A stretch of DNA of 64,000 bases from Hyphomicrobiales bacterium (GTDB lineage: Bacteria > Pseudomonadota > Alphaproteobacteria > Rhizobiales > Rhizobiaceae): contig JAJFHU010000008.1 in NCBI GenBank assembly GCA_021775455.1, forward strand, positions 1-64,000, given 5' to 3'. The notes beneath the pieces are model-generated. The model was not told the origin of the DNA, searched no databases, and was given only the letters and a program-made list of their open reading frames with translations. The position numbers and the translations under genes were made by a program. Within the stretch, counting starts at the first letter, position 1. Each line of letters starts with the position of its first letter. Positions 17,021-27,105 of this stretch are shown piece after piece.

Positions 17021-17963
17021 TGCGCTGGCGACGAGCGCGGCGCAATTCCGCTTTGTGATGCTTTGTACTCTGCACTTCCAGGAATAACCGTTTTACGATG
17101 GGAAACTCTTTCTTGATGGCAAGTTCCACGGCGTAGTTTGTATTTTCCACATCACCAGCGGTTATGTCATCGCGATAATCCACCGAGAGCGCGAGAAGCA
17201 CATCGTTTGGCCCGCGGTGTAGGGTGCGGATTTCATTCAGGGCTTCAATAACATCATATTCTTCAACGATCTGTCGGATGCGTGAAACAATTTCCGGGGC
17301 TGCGGCTTCACCAATCAGAAGCCCCATTGTTTCGTAAGCAAGCGCAACGGCTGTACCGGCAAGGATAATGCCAATTATGATCGATGCAACACCATCCAGT
17401 TCAGGAATACCAAAATACTGGGCTCCCATGATACCGAAAAACGCAACGACCAACCCAAGCATTGCAGCAGTATCCTCAAACAGTACGGTAAAGATGGTTG
17501 GGTCTTTTGAATCAGCTACTGCTTGAAATATACTTCGTTTGCCGCGGGTGGTTTCAAACTCCCTGTAAGCAATCATCCAGGCCCACCCTTCGAAGATCAT
17601 CGCCAGCAACAGTACAATATAGTTTATGGTTGGGTCACCGATCTCGTGGGGATTGAGCGTTTTTTGAATGCCCTCGTAAAGGGAAATACCGGCACCAATT
17701 GCAAAAATCAAAATGGCGACAACAAATGCCCAAAAATATATCTCGGAGGCATAGCCGAAGGGGTGTTTCTTGTCGGCCGGGCGTTTTGAACGGCGAATCC
17801 CATAAAGAAGAAGCCCCTGGTTACCGGTATCAACGAGAGAGTGTATACCTTCCGAGAACATCGCGGATGAGCCGGTAATAGATGCGGCAATGAACTTGGT
17901 AATGGCGATCAGGCCATTGCCGAAGAGCGCTGCGTAGATTACTTTTTTTGAACCGGATGCCAT
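17001..17963 (-). CDS. Cation diffusion facilitator family transporter
   Basis: A 320-residue CDF-type metal efflux protein, started at the ATG giving MASGSKKVIYAALFGN (a longer frame upstream is not membrane-like). About five to six hydrophobic helices span residues 8-215. The TM2 metal-site region is SEGIHSLVDTGNQ, and HPFGYASEIYFWA follows in the cytoplasmic loop. The C-terminal cytoplasmic domain (VEEYDVIEALNEIRTLHRGPND) is typical of the family. The transported ion, probably Zn, Co or Fe/Mn, is not readable. Divergent from the small secreted protein by 58 bp. Confidence 0.92.
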   Translation of the reverse strand: MASGSKKVIYAALFGNGLIAITKFIAASITGSSAMFSEGIHSLVDTGNQGLLLYGIRRSKRPADKKHPFGYASEIYFWAFVVAILIFAIGAGISLYEGIQKTLNPHEIGDPTINYIVLLLAMIFEGWAWMIAYREFETTRGKRSIFQAVADSKDPTIFTVLFEDTAAMLGLVVAFFGIMGAQYFGIPELDGVASIIIGIILAGTAVALAYETMGLLIGEAAAPEIVSRIRQIVEEYDVIEALNEIRTLHRGPNDVLLALSVDYRDDITAGDVENTNYAVELAIKKEFPIVKRLFLEVQSTKHHKAELRRARRQRKKESQN

Positions 17964-18021
17964 GTCGCTCTTTTGACACGATGAATTGTCAGGATTCAAG
18001 CAAAAGGTTGGAGTAAACCAC

Positions 18022-18399
18022 ATGATTGGAAAAAATAAGCATGTATGCGCGGCGATACTTTTGTTGTGCATTATTGCAAACCCGTCCGCAGCCGGGACTG
18101 CAGATGTGGTGAATGTCGAAGTTGCAGCCACGGGTAAAAACTTTGATTTTGCAGTAGCGGTTAAACATGCAGACGAAGGCTGGGATCATTATGCTGACCG
18201 TTGGCAAGTTGTGGGGGAGGACGGTACGGTTTACGGGACACGAACCTTGCATCACCCGCATGTCGAAGAACAGCCCTTTACGCGTCATTTGCAGGGTGTT
18301 GAAATTCCGGATGGCATTTCCGCCGTAGTCCTGCGCGCCGGTGACAGTGTGCACGGGTTTGGCGGTGCTGAAATCCGTGTGGAATTGCCGGGAAGGTAA
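18022..18399 (+). CDS. Small periplasmic protein of unknown function
   Basis: A 125-residue exported protein with a signal peptide ending near PSAAG (about residue 25), started at the ATG preceded by GGAGTAAACCAC. The mature domain contains GWDHYADRWQVVG and TLHHPHVEEQPFTRHL, a histidine-rich stretch that could bind metal, then a C-terminal beta-rich segment. It looks conserved in style, but I have no family name. Its position opposite a metal-efflux gene makes a metal-related role conceivable. Confidence 0.75.
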   Translation: MIGKNKHVCAAILLLCIIANPSAAGTADVVNVEVAATGKNFDFAVAVKHADEGWDHYADRWQVVGEDGTVYGTRTLHHPHVEEQPFTRHLQGVEIPDGISAVVLRAGDSVHGFGGAEIRVELPGR

Positions 18400-18412
18400 G
18401 ACCGCAGCCTTC

Positions 18413-19042
18413 TTATGTGACCATCAGCGCCCGAATACCATCGGCTACAAATTGCACGGAAAGTGCTGCAAGCAGCACGCCAAGTAAGCGGGTTAGAACC
18501 ATTCTGCCGGTATGCCCCAGTAGTTTGTCTATAAACTCCGCAGCGATGAAGGAAATTAGAACCAGGGACAGCACAAGCAGAATAACACCAACCAGCATTC
18601 CATGTGCTTCCCAGTCATTTCCTGAGCCTGTTGCCAACAATATGGTCGCGGAAATCGCGCCGGGTCCGGCAATTAGCGGTATCGCAAGCGGGAATACAGC
18701 CAGATGTGCGATAACGTCCTTGTTGAGACCCTCCTGAGAAGCCTTTTCTTTCCGGTCCTGTCGTTTGGCGAAAACCATTTCGAAGGCAATATAGAACAAC
18801 AACAGACCACCCGCGACCCGGAAGGCGTGGATTGTAATCCCCAACGTGTCGAGAATCGCTTTACCGGCTACTGACGTTACCAAAAGAATTATCGCTGAAA
18901 TTATGACTGCGCGGATCGCAATGGCGTAGCGATCGCCTCGTTTCATGCCGTCGGTTATGGCAATAAACAGAGGAGCAAGACCGATTGGATCAATCGTAAC
19001 GAACAGGGTTACAAAGGCGTTCAGAGCTGTTTCATAGTCCAT
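18413..19042 (-). CDS. MarC-family integral membrane protein
   Basis: A 209-residue inner-membrane protein with six hydrophobic segments. The family signatures are TLFVTIDPIGLAPLFIAIT in the first helix, FRVAGGLLLFYIAFEMVF, and PLAIPLIAGPGAISATILLAT. MarC/YchE proteins have no firmly established function despite the historical link to multiple antibiotic resistance. It is convergent with the small periplasmic protein gene and divergent from gyrA across 247 bp. Confidence 0.93.
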   Translation of the reverse strand: MDYETALNAFVTLFVTIDPIGLAPLFIAITDGMKRGDRYAIAIRAVIISAIILLVTSVAGKAILDTLGITIHAFRVAGGLLLFYIAFEMVFAKRQDRKEKASQEGLNKDVIAHLAVFPLAIPLIAGPGAISATILLATGSGNDWEAHGMLVGVILLVLSLVLISFIAAEFIDKLLGHTGRMVLTRLLGVLLAALSVQFVADGIRALMVT

Positions 19043-19289
19043 TCTTGATGGTTCCTGGCGGCCGGAAATTCAATTAATATGGTCCAGCAATCTGCGGGAA
19101 TAATCGCCAATTTACAGCAAAAACCCAGCTTTTTGCATATCATTTTTCGAATTTATTCAATATTCTTCAAAATAATTATAAGCCATTGAAATAATTAACT
19201 AAAAAAGCAACAAAAGGTTGAACAAAATTTGGTTTGAATAGGGGAATCGTTTATACTCAAGTAACCGAATACTCCCTTGGAACTTGATA

Positions 19290-22100
19290 GTGTCAGACGA
19301 AGCCAATCCACCAGCCGGTAGCGGTGAACCATCCGATATCCGGCCAGTATCCATACTGGAGGAAATGAGCCGCTCTTATCTCGATTATGCAATGAGCGTG
19401 ATCGTTAGTCGGGCGTTGCCAGATGTTCGAGATGGGCTGAAACCTGTGCATCGGCGCATTCTGTATTCGATGCACGAAAATGGGTATGACTGGAACAAGC
19501 CATACCGAAAGTCCGCCCGTATCGTTGGCGATGTAATTGGTAAATATCACCCACACGGCGACACCGCGATCTATGACGCCATGGTGCGCATGGCTCAGGA
19601 TTTCTCACTTCGTGTTCCGTTGATCGACGGGCAGGGCAACTTTGGTTCTGTCGACGGCGATAAAGCAGCAGCGATGCGGTATACGGAGTCCCGTCTCGCG
19701 AAACCTGCCCATGAACTTTTGTCTGATATCGACAAGGATACGGTCGACTTTCAGGATAACTATGACAATTCCGAGCGTGAACCAGTAGTTCTGCCGGCAC
19801 GCTTTCCAAATCTGTTGGTAAACGGTGCAGGCGGAATTGCGGTTGGGATGGCAACCAATATGCCGCCCCACAATCTGGAAGAAGTAATCAATGCATGTCT
19901 GGCAATGATCGAAAATCCTGCTGTCACATTGCAGGAGATCATGGAGATTGTACCGGGGCCGGATTTCCCGACTGGCGGTATAATATTGGGACGAAGTGGT
20001 ATCCGTTCTGCCTATGAGACTGGACGCGGATCAGTGTTGATGCGCTCGAAGGTGGAATTCGAAACGATCCGGGCTGAGCGCGAAGCAATAATTGTCAGTG
20101 AGATACCTTACCAGGTCAACAAAGCTTCGATGATCGAAAAAATCGCCGAACTGGTGCGTGACAAACGTATAGAAGGCATTTCCGATATTCGCGATGAATC
20201 CGACCGAGATGGCTATCGGGTTGTGATCGAACTCAAGCGTGATGCAGTTGGTGATGTGGTTTTGAACCAGCTTTACCGCTTTACGCCGCTGCAAACTTCG
20301 TTTGGCTGTAACTTCGTGGCGCTCATTGGCGGAAAGCCCGAGCAACTGCATTTAATGGATTTGCTGAAGGCTTTTGTTGCTTTCCGCGAGGAAGTTGTAA
20401 CCCGGCGCACGAAATTTCTGCTCAACAAGGCCCGCATTCGGGCCCACGTGTTGGTCGGCCTTGCAATTGCCGTTGCCAACATTGACGAAGTGATCAAACT
20501 GGTTCGCAGCGCACCGGATCCGGCTACAGCGCGTGCCGAATTGATGACCCGGAATTGGCCTGCAAAAGATGTAGCGCCGCTCGTTGAACTGATTGATGAT
20601 CCCCGCCACAAGTTAAACGAAGACGGCACGTACAATCTCTCGGAAGAACAGGCCCGCGCGATTCTGGATTTGCGCCTGCAACGCCTGACCGCTCTTGGTC
20701 GGGATGAAATATCTGATGAATTACACGCCCTTGGAGATGAAATAAAGGACTATCTGGATATTCTGGCTTCCCGTGAGCGAGTGATGAAAATCATCACCGA
20801 TGAATTGATCGAAGTACGGGACGAATTTGCCACACCGAGGCGAACAGAGATCATCGATGGCGGCTTCGACATGGAAGATGAAGATCTCATTGCCCGCGAA
20901 GACATGGTTGTGACGGTCAGCCACAATGGATACATCAAACGGGTGCCGCTGGACACATACCGTGCACAACGTAGAGGTGGCAAAGGTCGCTCCGGGATGT
21001 CGACACGGGATGAAGATTTTGTAACGCGTATTTTTGTGGCCAACACCCACACGCCAATACTGTTTTTCTCCACTCGTGGCATTGCCTACAAGCTCAAGGT
21101 CTGGAAACTTCCAATTGCTGCTCCTCAGGCGCGGGGCAAGGCGCTCATCAATATATTACCTTTGGATCAGGGTGAAGGCATCGCGACCATCATGCCAATG
21201 CCTGAGGATGAAGACAGCTGGGACGAGCTTGATATCATGTTCGCAACGACACAAGGAACCGTTCGCCGGAACAAGCTTTCGGATTTTGTGCAGGTTAACC
21301 GCAATGGCAAGATTGCCATGAAGCTTCTAGGTGAAGATGGAATTGTCGGCGTTGAAACCTGTACTGAAGACGCAACAGTTCTGCTGACTACTGCCAAGGG
21401 ACAGTGTATTCGCTTCCAGGTAACCGATGTGCGCGTATTTAGCGGACGAAATTCGGTCGGTGTAAGGGGTATCAAGCTTGGTGATGGTGATCACGTGATT
21501 TCCATGACCATTCTTAACCCTTCACACGCTGAATCCTGGGAGCGTATCGCCTATCTGAAACGCCGCCGTGCAATGCTGATTGCGGAAAATGGTGAAGAAG
21601 TTGAAGTGACAGCGGATGAGCCTGAAGAAGAAATTGAAGGCGATCAGGTTTTGACTGACGAACGCTTCGCAGAAATGCAGGAGCGCGAACAGATGATCCT
21701 GGCTATTTCAGAAAAGGGTTTTGGCAAGCGTTCCTCCAGTCACGAGTACCGGGTATCCGGTCGTGGCGGCAAGGGAATTGCGGCCATGGCAGTAAATAAT
21801 CGCAACGGTAAGCTGATCTCGGCATTTCCTGTTCTCGATACGGACCAAGTTATGCTGGTGACAGATGGCGGGCAGTTAATTCGCTGCCCAATCGTCGATA
21901 TCAGACAAGCTGGCCGTTCAACCCAGGGGGTAACGGTGTTCAAGACTGCCAAGGAAGAAAAAGTCGTTTCGGTTGAGCGGATCAGCGAAACTGATGAGGA
22001 TGAGGAAGATGAATCCTCGCCGGATACGGAGTTGGATATTAATGCGGAGCCTGGGCAACCAAATTCTGAAACCGAAACAGAATCCCCTGACAATGATTAG
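19290..22100 (+). CDS. gyrA: DNA gyrase subunit A
   Basis: GyrA carries the DNA-cleaving tyrosine and wrapping domain of gyrase, here about 936 residues. The N-terminal breakage-reunion domain shows [26 protein letters not shown] and the catalytic region AMRYTESRL. The quinolone-determining region is [10 protein letters not shown], with Thr at the position of E. coli Ser83 and Asp at that of Asp87. The C-terminal beta-pinwheel includes the GyrA box around QRRGGKG. The tail is strongly acidic. I prefer the GTG giving MSDEANPP; a TTG two codons upstream is also possible. Confidence 0.97.
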   Translation: MSDEANPPAGSGEPSDIRPVSILEEMSRSYLDYAMSVIVSRALPDVRDGLKPVHRRILYSMHENGYDWNKPYRKSARIVGDVIGKYHPHGDTAIYDAMVRMAQDFSLRVPLIDGQGNFGSVDGDKAAAMRYTESRLAKPAHELLSDIDKDTVDFQDNYDNSEREPVVLPARFPNLLVNGAGGIAVGMATNMPPHNLEEVINACLAMIENPAVTLQEIMEIVPGPDFPTGGIILGRSGIRSAYETGRGSVLMRSKVEFETIRAEREAIIVSEIPYQVNKASMIEKIAELVRDKRIEGISDIRDESDRDGYRVVIELKRDAVGDVVLNQLYRFTPLQTSFGCNFVALIGGKPEQLHLMDLLKAFVAFREEVVTRRTKFLLNKARIRAHVLVGLAIAVANIDEVIKLVRSAPDPATARAELMTRNWPAKDVAPLVELIDDPRHKLNEDGTYNLSEEQARAILDLRLQRLTALGRDEISDELHALGDEIKDYLDILASRERVMKIITDELIEVRDEFATPRRTEIIDGGFDMEDEDLIAREDMVVTVSHNGYIKRVPLDTYRAQRRGGKGRSGMSTRDEDFVTRIFVANTHTPILFFSTRGIAYKLKVWKLPIAAPQARGKALINILPLDQGEGIATIMPMPEDEDSWDELDIMFATTQGTVRRNKLSDFVQVNRNGKIAMKLLGEDGIVGVETCTEDATVLLTTAKGQCIRFQVTDVRVFSGRNSVGVRGIKLGDGDHVISMTILNPSHAESWERIAYLKRRRAMLIAENGEEVEVTADEPEEEIEGDQVLTDERFAEMQEREQMILAISEKGFGKRSSSHEYRVSGRGGKGIAAMAVNNRNGKLISAFPVLDTDQVMLVTDGGQLIRCPIVDIRQAGRSTQGVTVFKTAKEEKVVSVERISETDEDEEDESSPDTELDINAEPGQPNSETETESPDND

Positions 22101-22134
22101 TTTCGGATTCGTTTGCCTTTTTAAAATTTCGCGC

Positions 22135-22320
22135 TCATTCCTTTACAAAAAGCCCCGCTGCAAATCCAACTAGCGCGAGCAGGATCTTTGCAAGATCGTC
22201 GCCTGAAAGATTACCGGAAAAATAAGCCAGTGCGGAGACGAACAATACCAGGATTACAATTAATGTGCTGGCATTGTACGGCCCAAATCCCGGTAATTTT
22301 GTTTTGAAATATCCAAACAA
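22135..22320 (-). CDS. Possible small membrane protein, start unclear
   Basis: A 61-residue frame with one strong hydrophobic span (TLIVILVLFVSALAYFSG) and a second near the C-terminus (ILLALVGFAAGLFV). The only start is a TTG without a convincing ribosome-binding site. The open frame continues upstream for about 11 codons through another hydrophobic stretch to a stop, without ATG or GTG. It may be a genuine small membrane protein with an odd start or a decayed gene. Confidence 0.4.
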   Translation of the reverse strand: MFGYFKTKLPGFGPYNASTLIVILVLFVSALAYFSGNLSGDDLAKILLALVGFAAGLFVKE

Positions 22321-22550
22321 AACACCGGCAAAAACTACTCCAACTACTGTAGCTTAGTAATCCATCTATCCCTCATTCCTGCATTAATTCAGAATAGAAT
22401 ATTCATAACAGATCAATTCTATTTTCAAAATAATACACTTACAATGAAATTTACAATTTCTAATCCTCGAATATTATTTTTAAGTTATAATTTTGTTGAA
22501 TTCGTTATATGTAACAACTTGTCGGGGCTTATCTAATCTGGGTATCATCA

Positions 22551-23039
22551 ATGAAAAAATTTGTTCTTTTTGCCGTTTTATTTTCCTTTCTATCATCTGT
22601 TGCCGCAGCGGATGAACAGAGCCTAAATATGGAAAATGCAATGCTATCTACAGCAACGAGCTGGACGAACCAGTCCGGTTCGGTCGCCAGCATTTCATTT
22701 ACACAATCACCCTCACAGCCCGCCACATATCTTGTGTCGGGGACATACGTGAACAATGCAGCAGGATATCAGTGCAAGGGTACCGCGTATCCCTTGTCAG
22801 GAATTTATTATGCAAACACGCAAACCATCTCGTTTTCCGTTGCCTGGTCAAACAGTGCGGAAGATTGCCAGTCGGTTACCGGTTGGACAGGGTATATTGA
22901 TATCAGCCAATCACCATTGAAAATGCAAACCAGTTGGAACCTCGCGTTTAGCGGCATAGCTGGTCATCAAATTCAACCGGGGAATGATACCTTCACCATG
23001 AAGACTGTCACCGTGCATGACAAACTTATTGTGAACTGA
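22551..23039 (+). CDS. Avidin-family biotin-binding protein, rhizavidin-like
   Basis: A 162-residue exported protein with a signal peptide to about Ala20. The mature part aligns with streptavidin and especially with the dimeric rhizavidin/hoefavidin group. Biotin-contact positions are recognisable: Asn40 and Ser44 in WTNQSGS, Tyr66 in SGTYVNNA, Trp99, Ser108, Thr110 and Trp112 in SVTGWTG, Trp129 in TSWNLAF, and Asp146 in GNDTF. Cys75 and Cys106 match the loop disulfide of the dimeric avidins. No biotin genes adjoin. The ribosome-binding site is weak and the upstream 230 bp are AT-rich. Confidence 0.93.
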   Translation: MKKFVLFAVLFSFLSSVAAADEQSLNMENAMLSTATSWTNQSGSVASISFTQSPSQPATYLVSGTYVNNAAGYQCKGTAYPLSGIYYANTQTISFSVAWSNSAEDCQSVTGWTGYIDISQSPLKMQTSWNLAFSGIAGHQIQPGNDTFTMKTVTVHDKLIVN

Positions 23040-23064
23040 GCAGCTCCAGAGCCATAAAATTTAC

Positions 23065-23103
23065 CCAACCAGCGCGTTGAGTGCTGGTTGGACTGGGCGT
23101 TTC
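23065..23103 (+). terminator. Terminator after the avidin gene
   Basis: A 9-bp perfect stem CCAACCAGC (23065-23073) with GCTGGTTGG (23083-23091), then a short T-rich stretch. It lies 26 bp after the avidin stop codon and so separates that gene from the LysE-type transporter. Confidence 0.65.
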
Positions 23104-23151
23104 TTATTCTGTATAAGTTTGGTTCTGATTGAACTATTCTGGACTAACGCC

Positions 23152-23769
23152 ATGCCTGAACTCGCGACTTTCATTACTGTCATAATTGCCAGTTTTTTTC
23201 TCTCAATTGTACCCGGTCCTTCGGTCACTGTGATTGTTGCGAATTCCCTGCGAGGCGGAGTGAAAGCCGGCCTGTTGTGCGTGGCTGGTACTCAACTTGG
23301 CGTATTCACGATGGTTCTGATTGTTGCTATTGGTCTTGAAACCTTTGTCAGCCTGATGGGAGAAGCATTTTTCTGGATCAAGCTACTTGGCGCTGCCTAT
23401 CTCATTTGGCTGGGCATCAAGCTCATGCGTTCAGACGGAAAATTTGGTGTTGATGAAAAGGCGGATTCTGCGAGCAAGAATTATTTCTGGCAGGGGTGCT
23501 TTGTGCTTTGGTCAAACCCGAAAGCGCTATTGTTTTTGGGAGCGTTTATTCCCCAATTTGTGGACATGGCGGGAAATTACTTCTGGCAAACCATGATACT
23601 GGGTTTTTGTTTTATGGCTGTAACAACGGTCTGCGACAGTGTTTACGCGATCATGGCTGGTCAGGCTGGCAGTTTGCTTTCACGTAAAAAAGTAAGAATT
23701 GCGGAAATCACCAGCGGGTTTTGCCTGATAGGTGGCGGCGTCTGGCTGGCGTCAACACGCAGCAACTAG
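23152..23769 (+). CDS. LysE/RhtB-family amino acid exporter
   Basis: A 205-residue transporter of the LysE superfamily with about six hydrophobic helices. It begins MPELATFITVIIASFFLSIVPGPS; the PGPS motif at the end of helix 1 is diagnostic, as is the following GGVKAGLLCVAGTQLG. WLGIKLMRS and the N-P-K-A segment (SNPKALLFLGAFIPQFV) also fit. Members export amino acids or homoserine lactones; the substrate is unknown. A frame extending 25 codons upstream runs into the terminator region and is not used. Confidence 0.9.
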   Translation: MPELATFITVIIASFFLSIVPGPSVTVIVANSLRGGVKAGLLCVAGTQLGVFTMVLIVAIGLETFVSLMGEAFFWIKLLGAAYLIWLGIKLMRSDGKFGVDEKADSASKNYFWQGCFVLWSNPKALLFLGAFIPQFVDMAGNYFWQTMILGFCFMAVTTVCDSVYAIMAGQAGSLLSRKKVRIAEITSGFCLIGGGVWLASTRSN

Positions 23770-23781
23770 CATCTTCGGGAT

Positions 23782-23922
23782 TTAACGGAAATTTTTACCG
23801 GTTGGGGCAAATCGCACCGTATCGGTGATCATTCCACCTGAAGATTTTTCCTGTTCGGCCATGAAGATTGTGGCGCCTATCATGGCGCTGGCCATGATAA
23901 ATGCAACTGCAGCGATAATCAT
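23782..23922 (-). CDS. 46-residue single-pass micro-protein
   Basis: The ATG is preceded by GAGGGAG at ideal spacing and encodes a 46-residue product. Residues 2-20 are a hydrophobic helix (IIAAVAFIMASAMIGATIF); the remaining 25 are polar and end in Lys-Asn-Phe-Arg. The strong ribosome-binding site and clean membrane-anchor architecture support it despite its size. It is the second of two tandem micro-proteins on this strand. Confidence 0.6.
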   Translation of the reverse strand: MIIAAVAFIMASAMIGATIFMAEQEKSSGGMITDTVRFAPTGKNFR

Positions 23923-24014
23923 TGGTATGCTCCCTCGTTGAGAGCACTATGGGCCAATAATTTTGCAATCTTGTTTCTGACATTGCTGCAATTTTACCAA
24001 TTTTAGTAACGATA

Positions 24015-24149
24015 TTATTTGGAAAAATGCGCAAGGCGGTTTTTGCGTTTCTTGCTGAGTTCCTGGTGGCGCTGTTCAGCATTCAATTCCAGAATAGCCG
24101 TTGCGCTCAATACGGCGGTCATAACAAAAGCTGTGATGATTATAGTCAT
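24015..24149 (-). CDS. 44-residue single-pass micro-protein
   Basis: The ATG follows AAAGGAAAAATACA. The 44-residue product has a hydrophobic helix at residues 3-20 (IIITAFVMTAVLSATAIL) and a basic, Gln/Lys/Arg-rich tail (ELSKKRKNRLAHFSK). It lies 92 bp upstream of the other micro-protein on the same strand and has the same N-in, short-tail design. The function is unknown. Confidence 0.6.
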   Translation of the reverse strand: MTIIITAFVMTAVLSATAILELNAEQRHQELSKKRKNRLAHFSK

Positions 24150-24353
24150 TGTATTTTTCCTTTCGTTCAGTTCCTTCGTTCTAGCGGAACCTGAATGAAC
24201 CGGATTTGAGGCTCGTATTCATCTTCTGTTCATGAAAATAGTCCGTTTGAGCCTGAAAAGATGTGTAATCGCACACACGCTGGTTTTACCGACATTGGCA
24301 AATCCACTTCAGCAAGGCTTGCAAGGCCGAAGCAAGGGTGACAAAAGGGAACG

Positions 24354-24842
24354 ATGGAACGAACAGCATATTATCCGGGTTCATTTGATCCTATGACCAA
24401 CGGGCATCTTGATGTGCTCCGGCAATCTTTTGCGCTGGCAGACAAGGTGGTTGTGGGTATTGGAGTACACCCGGGAAAAACCGGGATGTTTACTTTTGAG
24501 GAACGCGCGGAGCTAATTCAGGCATCTTTGAAAGAAGTTGATAGCGATACTCCCGTAACTGTGAGTTCTTTCGATAATCTGGTGGTTGATGCCGCGCGTG
24601 AGGCTGGTGCAAACATAATTGTCCGTGGATTGCGCGACGGAACCGATTTTGACTATGAAATGCATATGGCCGGCATGAACGGTAAGATGGCACCGGATGT
24701 TCGCACTGTCTTTCTGCCAGCCAGCCCGGAAGTGCGTCACATAACGGGTACGCTTGTTCGTCAGATTTCAAAAATGGGCGGAGATGTATCGAAATTTGTT
24801 CCCAAATGCGTTGCAAAAGCGCTTGCGGAAAAAGCCAAATAG
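24354..24842 (+). CDS. coaD: Phosphopantetheine adenylyltransferase
   Basis: CoaD transfers AMP to 4'-phosphopantetheine in coenzyme A synthesis. The 162-residue length is standard. The nucleotidyltransferase motif is [13 protein letters not shown], where the TxGH-type histidine is preserved. [16 protein letters not shown] and the C-terminal ISSTLVR-equivalent ([15 protein letters not shown]) are present. The ATG follows AAGGGAACG. It heads a same-strand run with the two cyclophilins, queA and tgt, as is common in this bacterial order. Confidence 0.97.
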   Translation: MERTAYYPGSFDPMTNGHLDVLRQSFALADKVVVGIGVHPGKTGMFTFEERAELIQASLKEVDSDTPVTVSSFDNLVVDAAREAGANIIVRGLRDGTDFDYEMHMAGMNGKMAPDVRTVFLPASPEVRHITGTLVRQISKMGGDVSKFVPKCVAKALAEKAK

Positions 24843-24913
24843 ATTAGGTGTAATTCAAAATCTGCCTGTAATGCCCTTCAGGTAATATAATCCAATCGGA
24901 AAGCCTTGTATCA

Positions 24914-25492
24914 ATGAATTATCTAAACCGCATATGTATGTGTGTATTCATGGCGATTGCTTTGGTTGCCTGCAATCAAAGCGGGCAGGAAACGCCCAAG
25001 CCGACTTCCCAACCAGTAGAAACCACCCAAACACTATTGCTGGAACTGCAGGATGGCACGGTAGAAATCAAGCTGCGTCCAGATCTTGCCCCTCTTCATG
25101 TGAAGCAGATTACAACGCTCACACAACAGGGCTTTTATGACGGGCTCGTTTTTCACCGTGTAATTGATGGATTTATGGCACAAACCGGCGATCCCCGTGG
25201 AAACGGAACCGGTGGATCTGATTTACCAAACATCAAGGCTGAATTCTCCAAAGTCCCGTTCACCCGAGGCACTCTAGGTATGGCCCGATCGCAAAGTCCG
25301 GATTCTGCGAATTCCCAATTCTTCATCATGTTGGCGGATGGAGATTTTCTGAATGGGAACTACACTGTATTTGGTGAAGTTGTCAGCGGAATGGAATTTG
25401 TCGACAACATCAAGAAGGGTGACAAGGCGAATAATGGTGCTGTTACTGAACCAGACCGTATTGTTAAAATGACCCTTAAGGGGCAAAACTGA
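24914..25492 (+). CDS. Cyclophilin-type peptidyl-prolyl isomerase, lipoprotein
   Basis: A 192-residue cyclophilin. The N-terminus is a lipoprotein signal with lipobox LVAC and the acylated Cys at residue 20. The mature domain has the family motifs [21 protein letters not shown] (catalytic Arg in FHR), [21 protein letters not shown] and GNYTVFGEV. Membrane-anchored, it should act in the periplasm on exported proteins. It is followed after 43 bp by a second cyclophilin lacking a signal. Confidence 0.94.
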   Translation: MNYLNRICMCVFMAIALVACNQSGQETPKPTSQPVETTQTLLLELQDGTVEIKLRPDLAPLHVKQITTLTQQGFYDGLVFHRVIDGFMAQTGDPRGNGTGGSDLPNIKAEFSKVPFTRGTLGMARSQSPDSANSQFFIMLADGDFLNGNYTVFGEVVSGMEFVDNIKKGDKANNGAVTEPDRIVKMTLKGQN

Positions 25493-25535
25493 TTTAGTCT
25501 AAGACTTCCATGAAACCGAAAGGCTGGAGCGAAAC

Positions 25536-25997
25536 ATGAGCAATTCCAAATCAAACAATCTGATAATGGAAACAACCAAGGGCAAGGTAGTTATCGAATT
25601 TCTTCCCGATCGTGCACCTAATCATGTCGACCGCATCAAGGAACTTGCGGGCGAGGGATTTTATGACGGGATTGTTTTCCATCGCGTTATAGACGGCTTC
25701 ATGGCGCAGGTTGGATGCCCGCAAGGTACCGGAACTGGAGGGTCGTCAAAACCAAACATCAAAGCTGAATTCAATGATGAGCCGCATGTACGGGGTGTTT
25801 GCTCCATGGCACGTTCGCAAAGCCCGGATTCTGCCAATTCGCAGTTCTTTATCTGTTTTGATGACGCTGGTTTCCTGGATCGCCAATACACCGTTTGGGG
25901 CAAGGTCACCGAGGGTATGGATGTGATTGACCAAATAAAAAAGGGTGAGCCGGTAGTTGACCCGGATTCGATCGTTTCCATGAAAGTTGGCGACTAA
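25536..25997 (+). CDS. Cyclophilin-type peptidyl-prolyl isomerase, cytoplasmic
   Basis: A 153-residue cyclophilin without a signal peptide, so cytoplasmic. It begins close to the catalytic domain ([17 protein letters not shown]) and carries [42 protein letters not shown] and RQYTVWGKV. It is clearly a paralogue of the lipoprotein cyclophilin directly upstream. The ATG follows GGAGCGAAAC. Confidence 0.95.
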   Translation: MSNSKSNNLIMETTKGKVVIEFLPDRAPNHVDRIKELAGEGFYDGIVFHRVIDGFMAQVGCPQGTGTGGSSKPNIKAEFNDEPHVRGVCSMARSQSPDSANSQFFICFDDAGFLDRQYTVWGKVTEGMDVIDQIKKGEPVVDPDSIVSMKVGD

Positions 25998-26034
25998 CTA
26001 CTGCTTAATCGCACAGCGACAAAGTGGAAAATGC

Positions 26035-27105
26035 GTGCACGTTAATTTATTTGATTTTGAGCTGCCGGAGGATCGCATTGCGCTTCGCCCGGTAAGTCCG
26101 CGCGACTCTGCAAAAATGCTGGTGGTCAACGATGGCAGTCTTGAAGACTGCGTTGCCCGTGATCTTCCGGACTTGTTAAGACCCGGTGACGCGTTGGTCT
26201 TTAACGATACAAAGGTCATTCCAGCGCAACTCGAAGGCGTTCGCAATCGCGAAGGCAATGCGGCTCGTGTGGGCATTACCCTTCATACACGTCTTGACAC
26301 AAACGAATGGCTTGCATTTGTCCGGGGAGCAAAGAAGCTTGCTGCGGGGGACCGAATTCAATTTGGAACAAACAACACGGTCTGCTTGGCCGGAATTTTG
26401 GAATGCACTGTAAAGGAAATGTTTGAAGGCGGTGAAGTTCGTCTGTCATTTGACCTTTCTGGGGCTGTCCTTGATGAAGCGCTATTTGCGATTGGACAAA
26501 TGCCGTTGCCGCCTTACATTGCTTCCAAACGCCAGACTGATGATCGCGATGCGCAGGACTATCAAACGATCTATGCGCGGGAGGAGGGCGCTGTTGCAGC
26601 GCCAACTGCCGGGTTGCATTTCACAACCGAATTGCTTGATCGACTAAAAGGAAAGGGCGTTTCACAACACTTCGTCACATTGCATGTGGGCCCGGGCACA
26701 TTTCTGCCGGTAAAAACTGAAGACACAGTATCCCACGGGATGCATTCTGAATGGGGAAGGGTGAGTCAAGATACAGCCAATGCTCTAAATCTGGTTCGCC
26801 AGAATGGAGGCCGGGTGGTTAGTGTCGGCACAACCTCCTTGCGGCTTTTGGAAAGTGCGTCCAATGCGAATCATCAAATTGAAGCGTGGGAAGGTGAAAC
26901 GGATATCTTCATTACGCCCGGCTATCAGTTCAAGGCAGCAGACATGTTGATGACAAATTTTCACCTTCCTAAATCAACATTATTCATGCTGGTTTCGGCA
27001 TTTAGCGGACTTGAAACAATGCAAGCAGCCTATGCTCATGCAATTGCCAATTCGTACCGTTTTTATTCCTACGGTGACGCAAGCCTGCTATACCGCGCGT
27101 CATGA
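26035..27105 (+). CDS. queA: S-adenosylmethionine:tRNA ribosyltransferase-isomerase
   Basis: QueA transfers and isomerises the ribosyl group of SAM onto preQ1-modified tRNA to form epoxyqueuosine. I start at the GTG giving [19 protein letters not shown], the normal N-terminus, yielding 356 residues. Landmarks are [39 protein letters not shown] and [14 protein letters not shown]. The stop overlaps the tgt start by 4 bp, so the two queuosine genes are coupled. Confidence 0.97.
   Translation: MHVNLFDFELPEDRIALRPVSPRDSAKMLVVNDGSLEDCVARDLPDLLRPGDALVFNDTKVIPAQLEGVRNREGNAARVGITLHTRLDTNEWLAFVRGAKKLAAGDRIQFGTNNTVCLAGILECTVKEMFEGGEVRLSFDLSGAVLDEALFAIGQMPLPPYIASKRQTDDRDAQDYQTIYAREEGAVAAPTAGLHFTTELLDRLKGKGVSQHFVTLHVGPGTFLPVKTEDTVSHGMHSEWGRVSQDTANALNLVRQNGGRVVSVGTTSLRLLESASNANHQIEAWEGETDIFITPGYQFKAADMLMTNFHLPKSTLFMLVSAFSGLETMQAAYAHAIANSYRFYSYGDASLLYRAS

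Noticed and set aside
19550-19600. Quinolone-resistance mutation in gyrA
   Set aside because: Thr at the Ser83-equivalent position is a natural residue in several bacteria and the Asp87 equivalent is intact, so it cannot be called a resistance change from sequence alone.
23795-24082. A 95-codon minus-strand open frame in the LysE-coaD gap
   Set aside because: Its translation is rich in Arg, His and Tyr with no structure. The two micro-proteins in another frame have proper ribosome-binding sites and hydrophobic helices.
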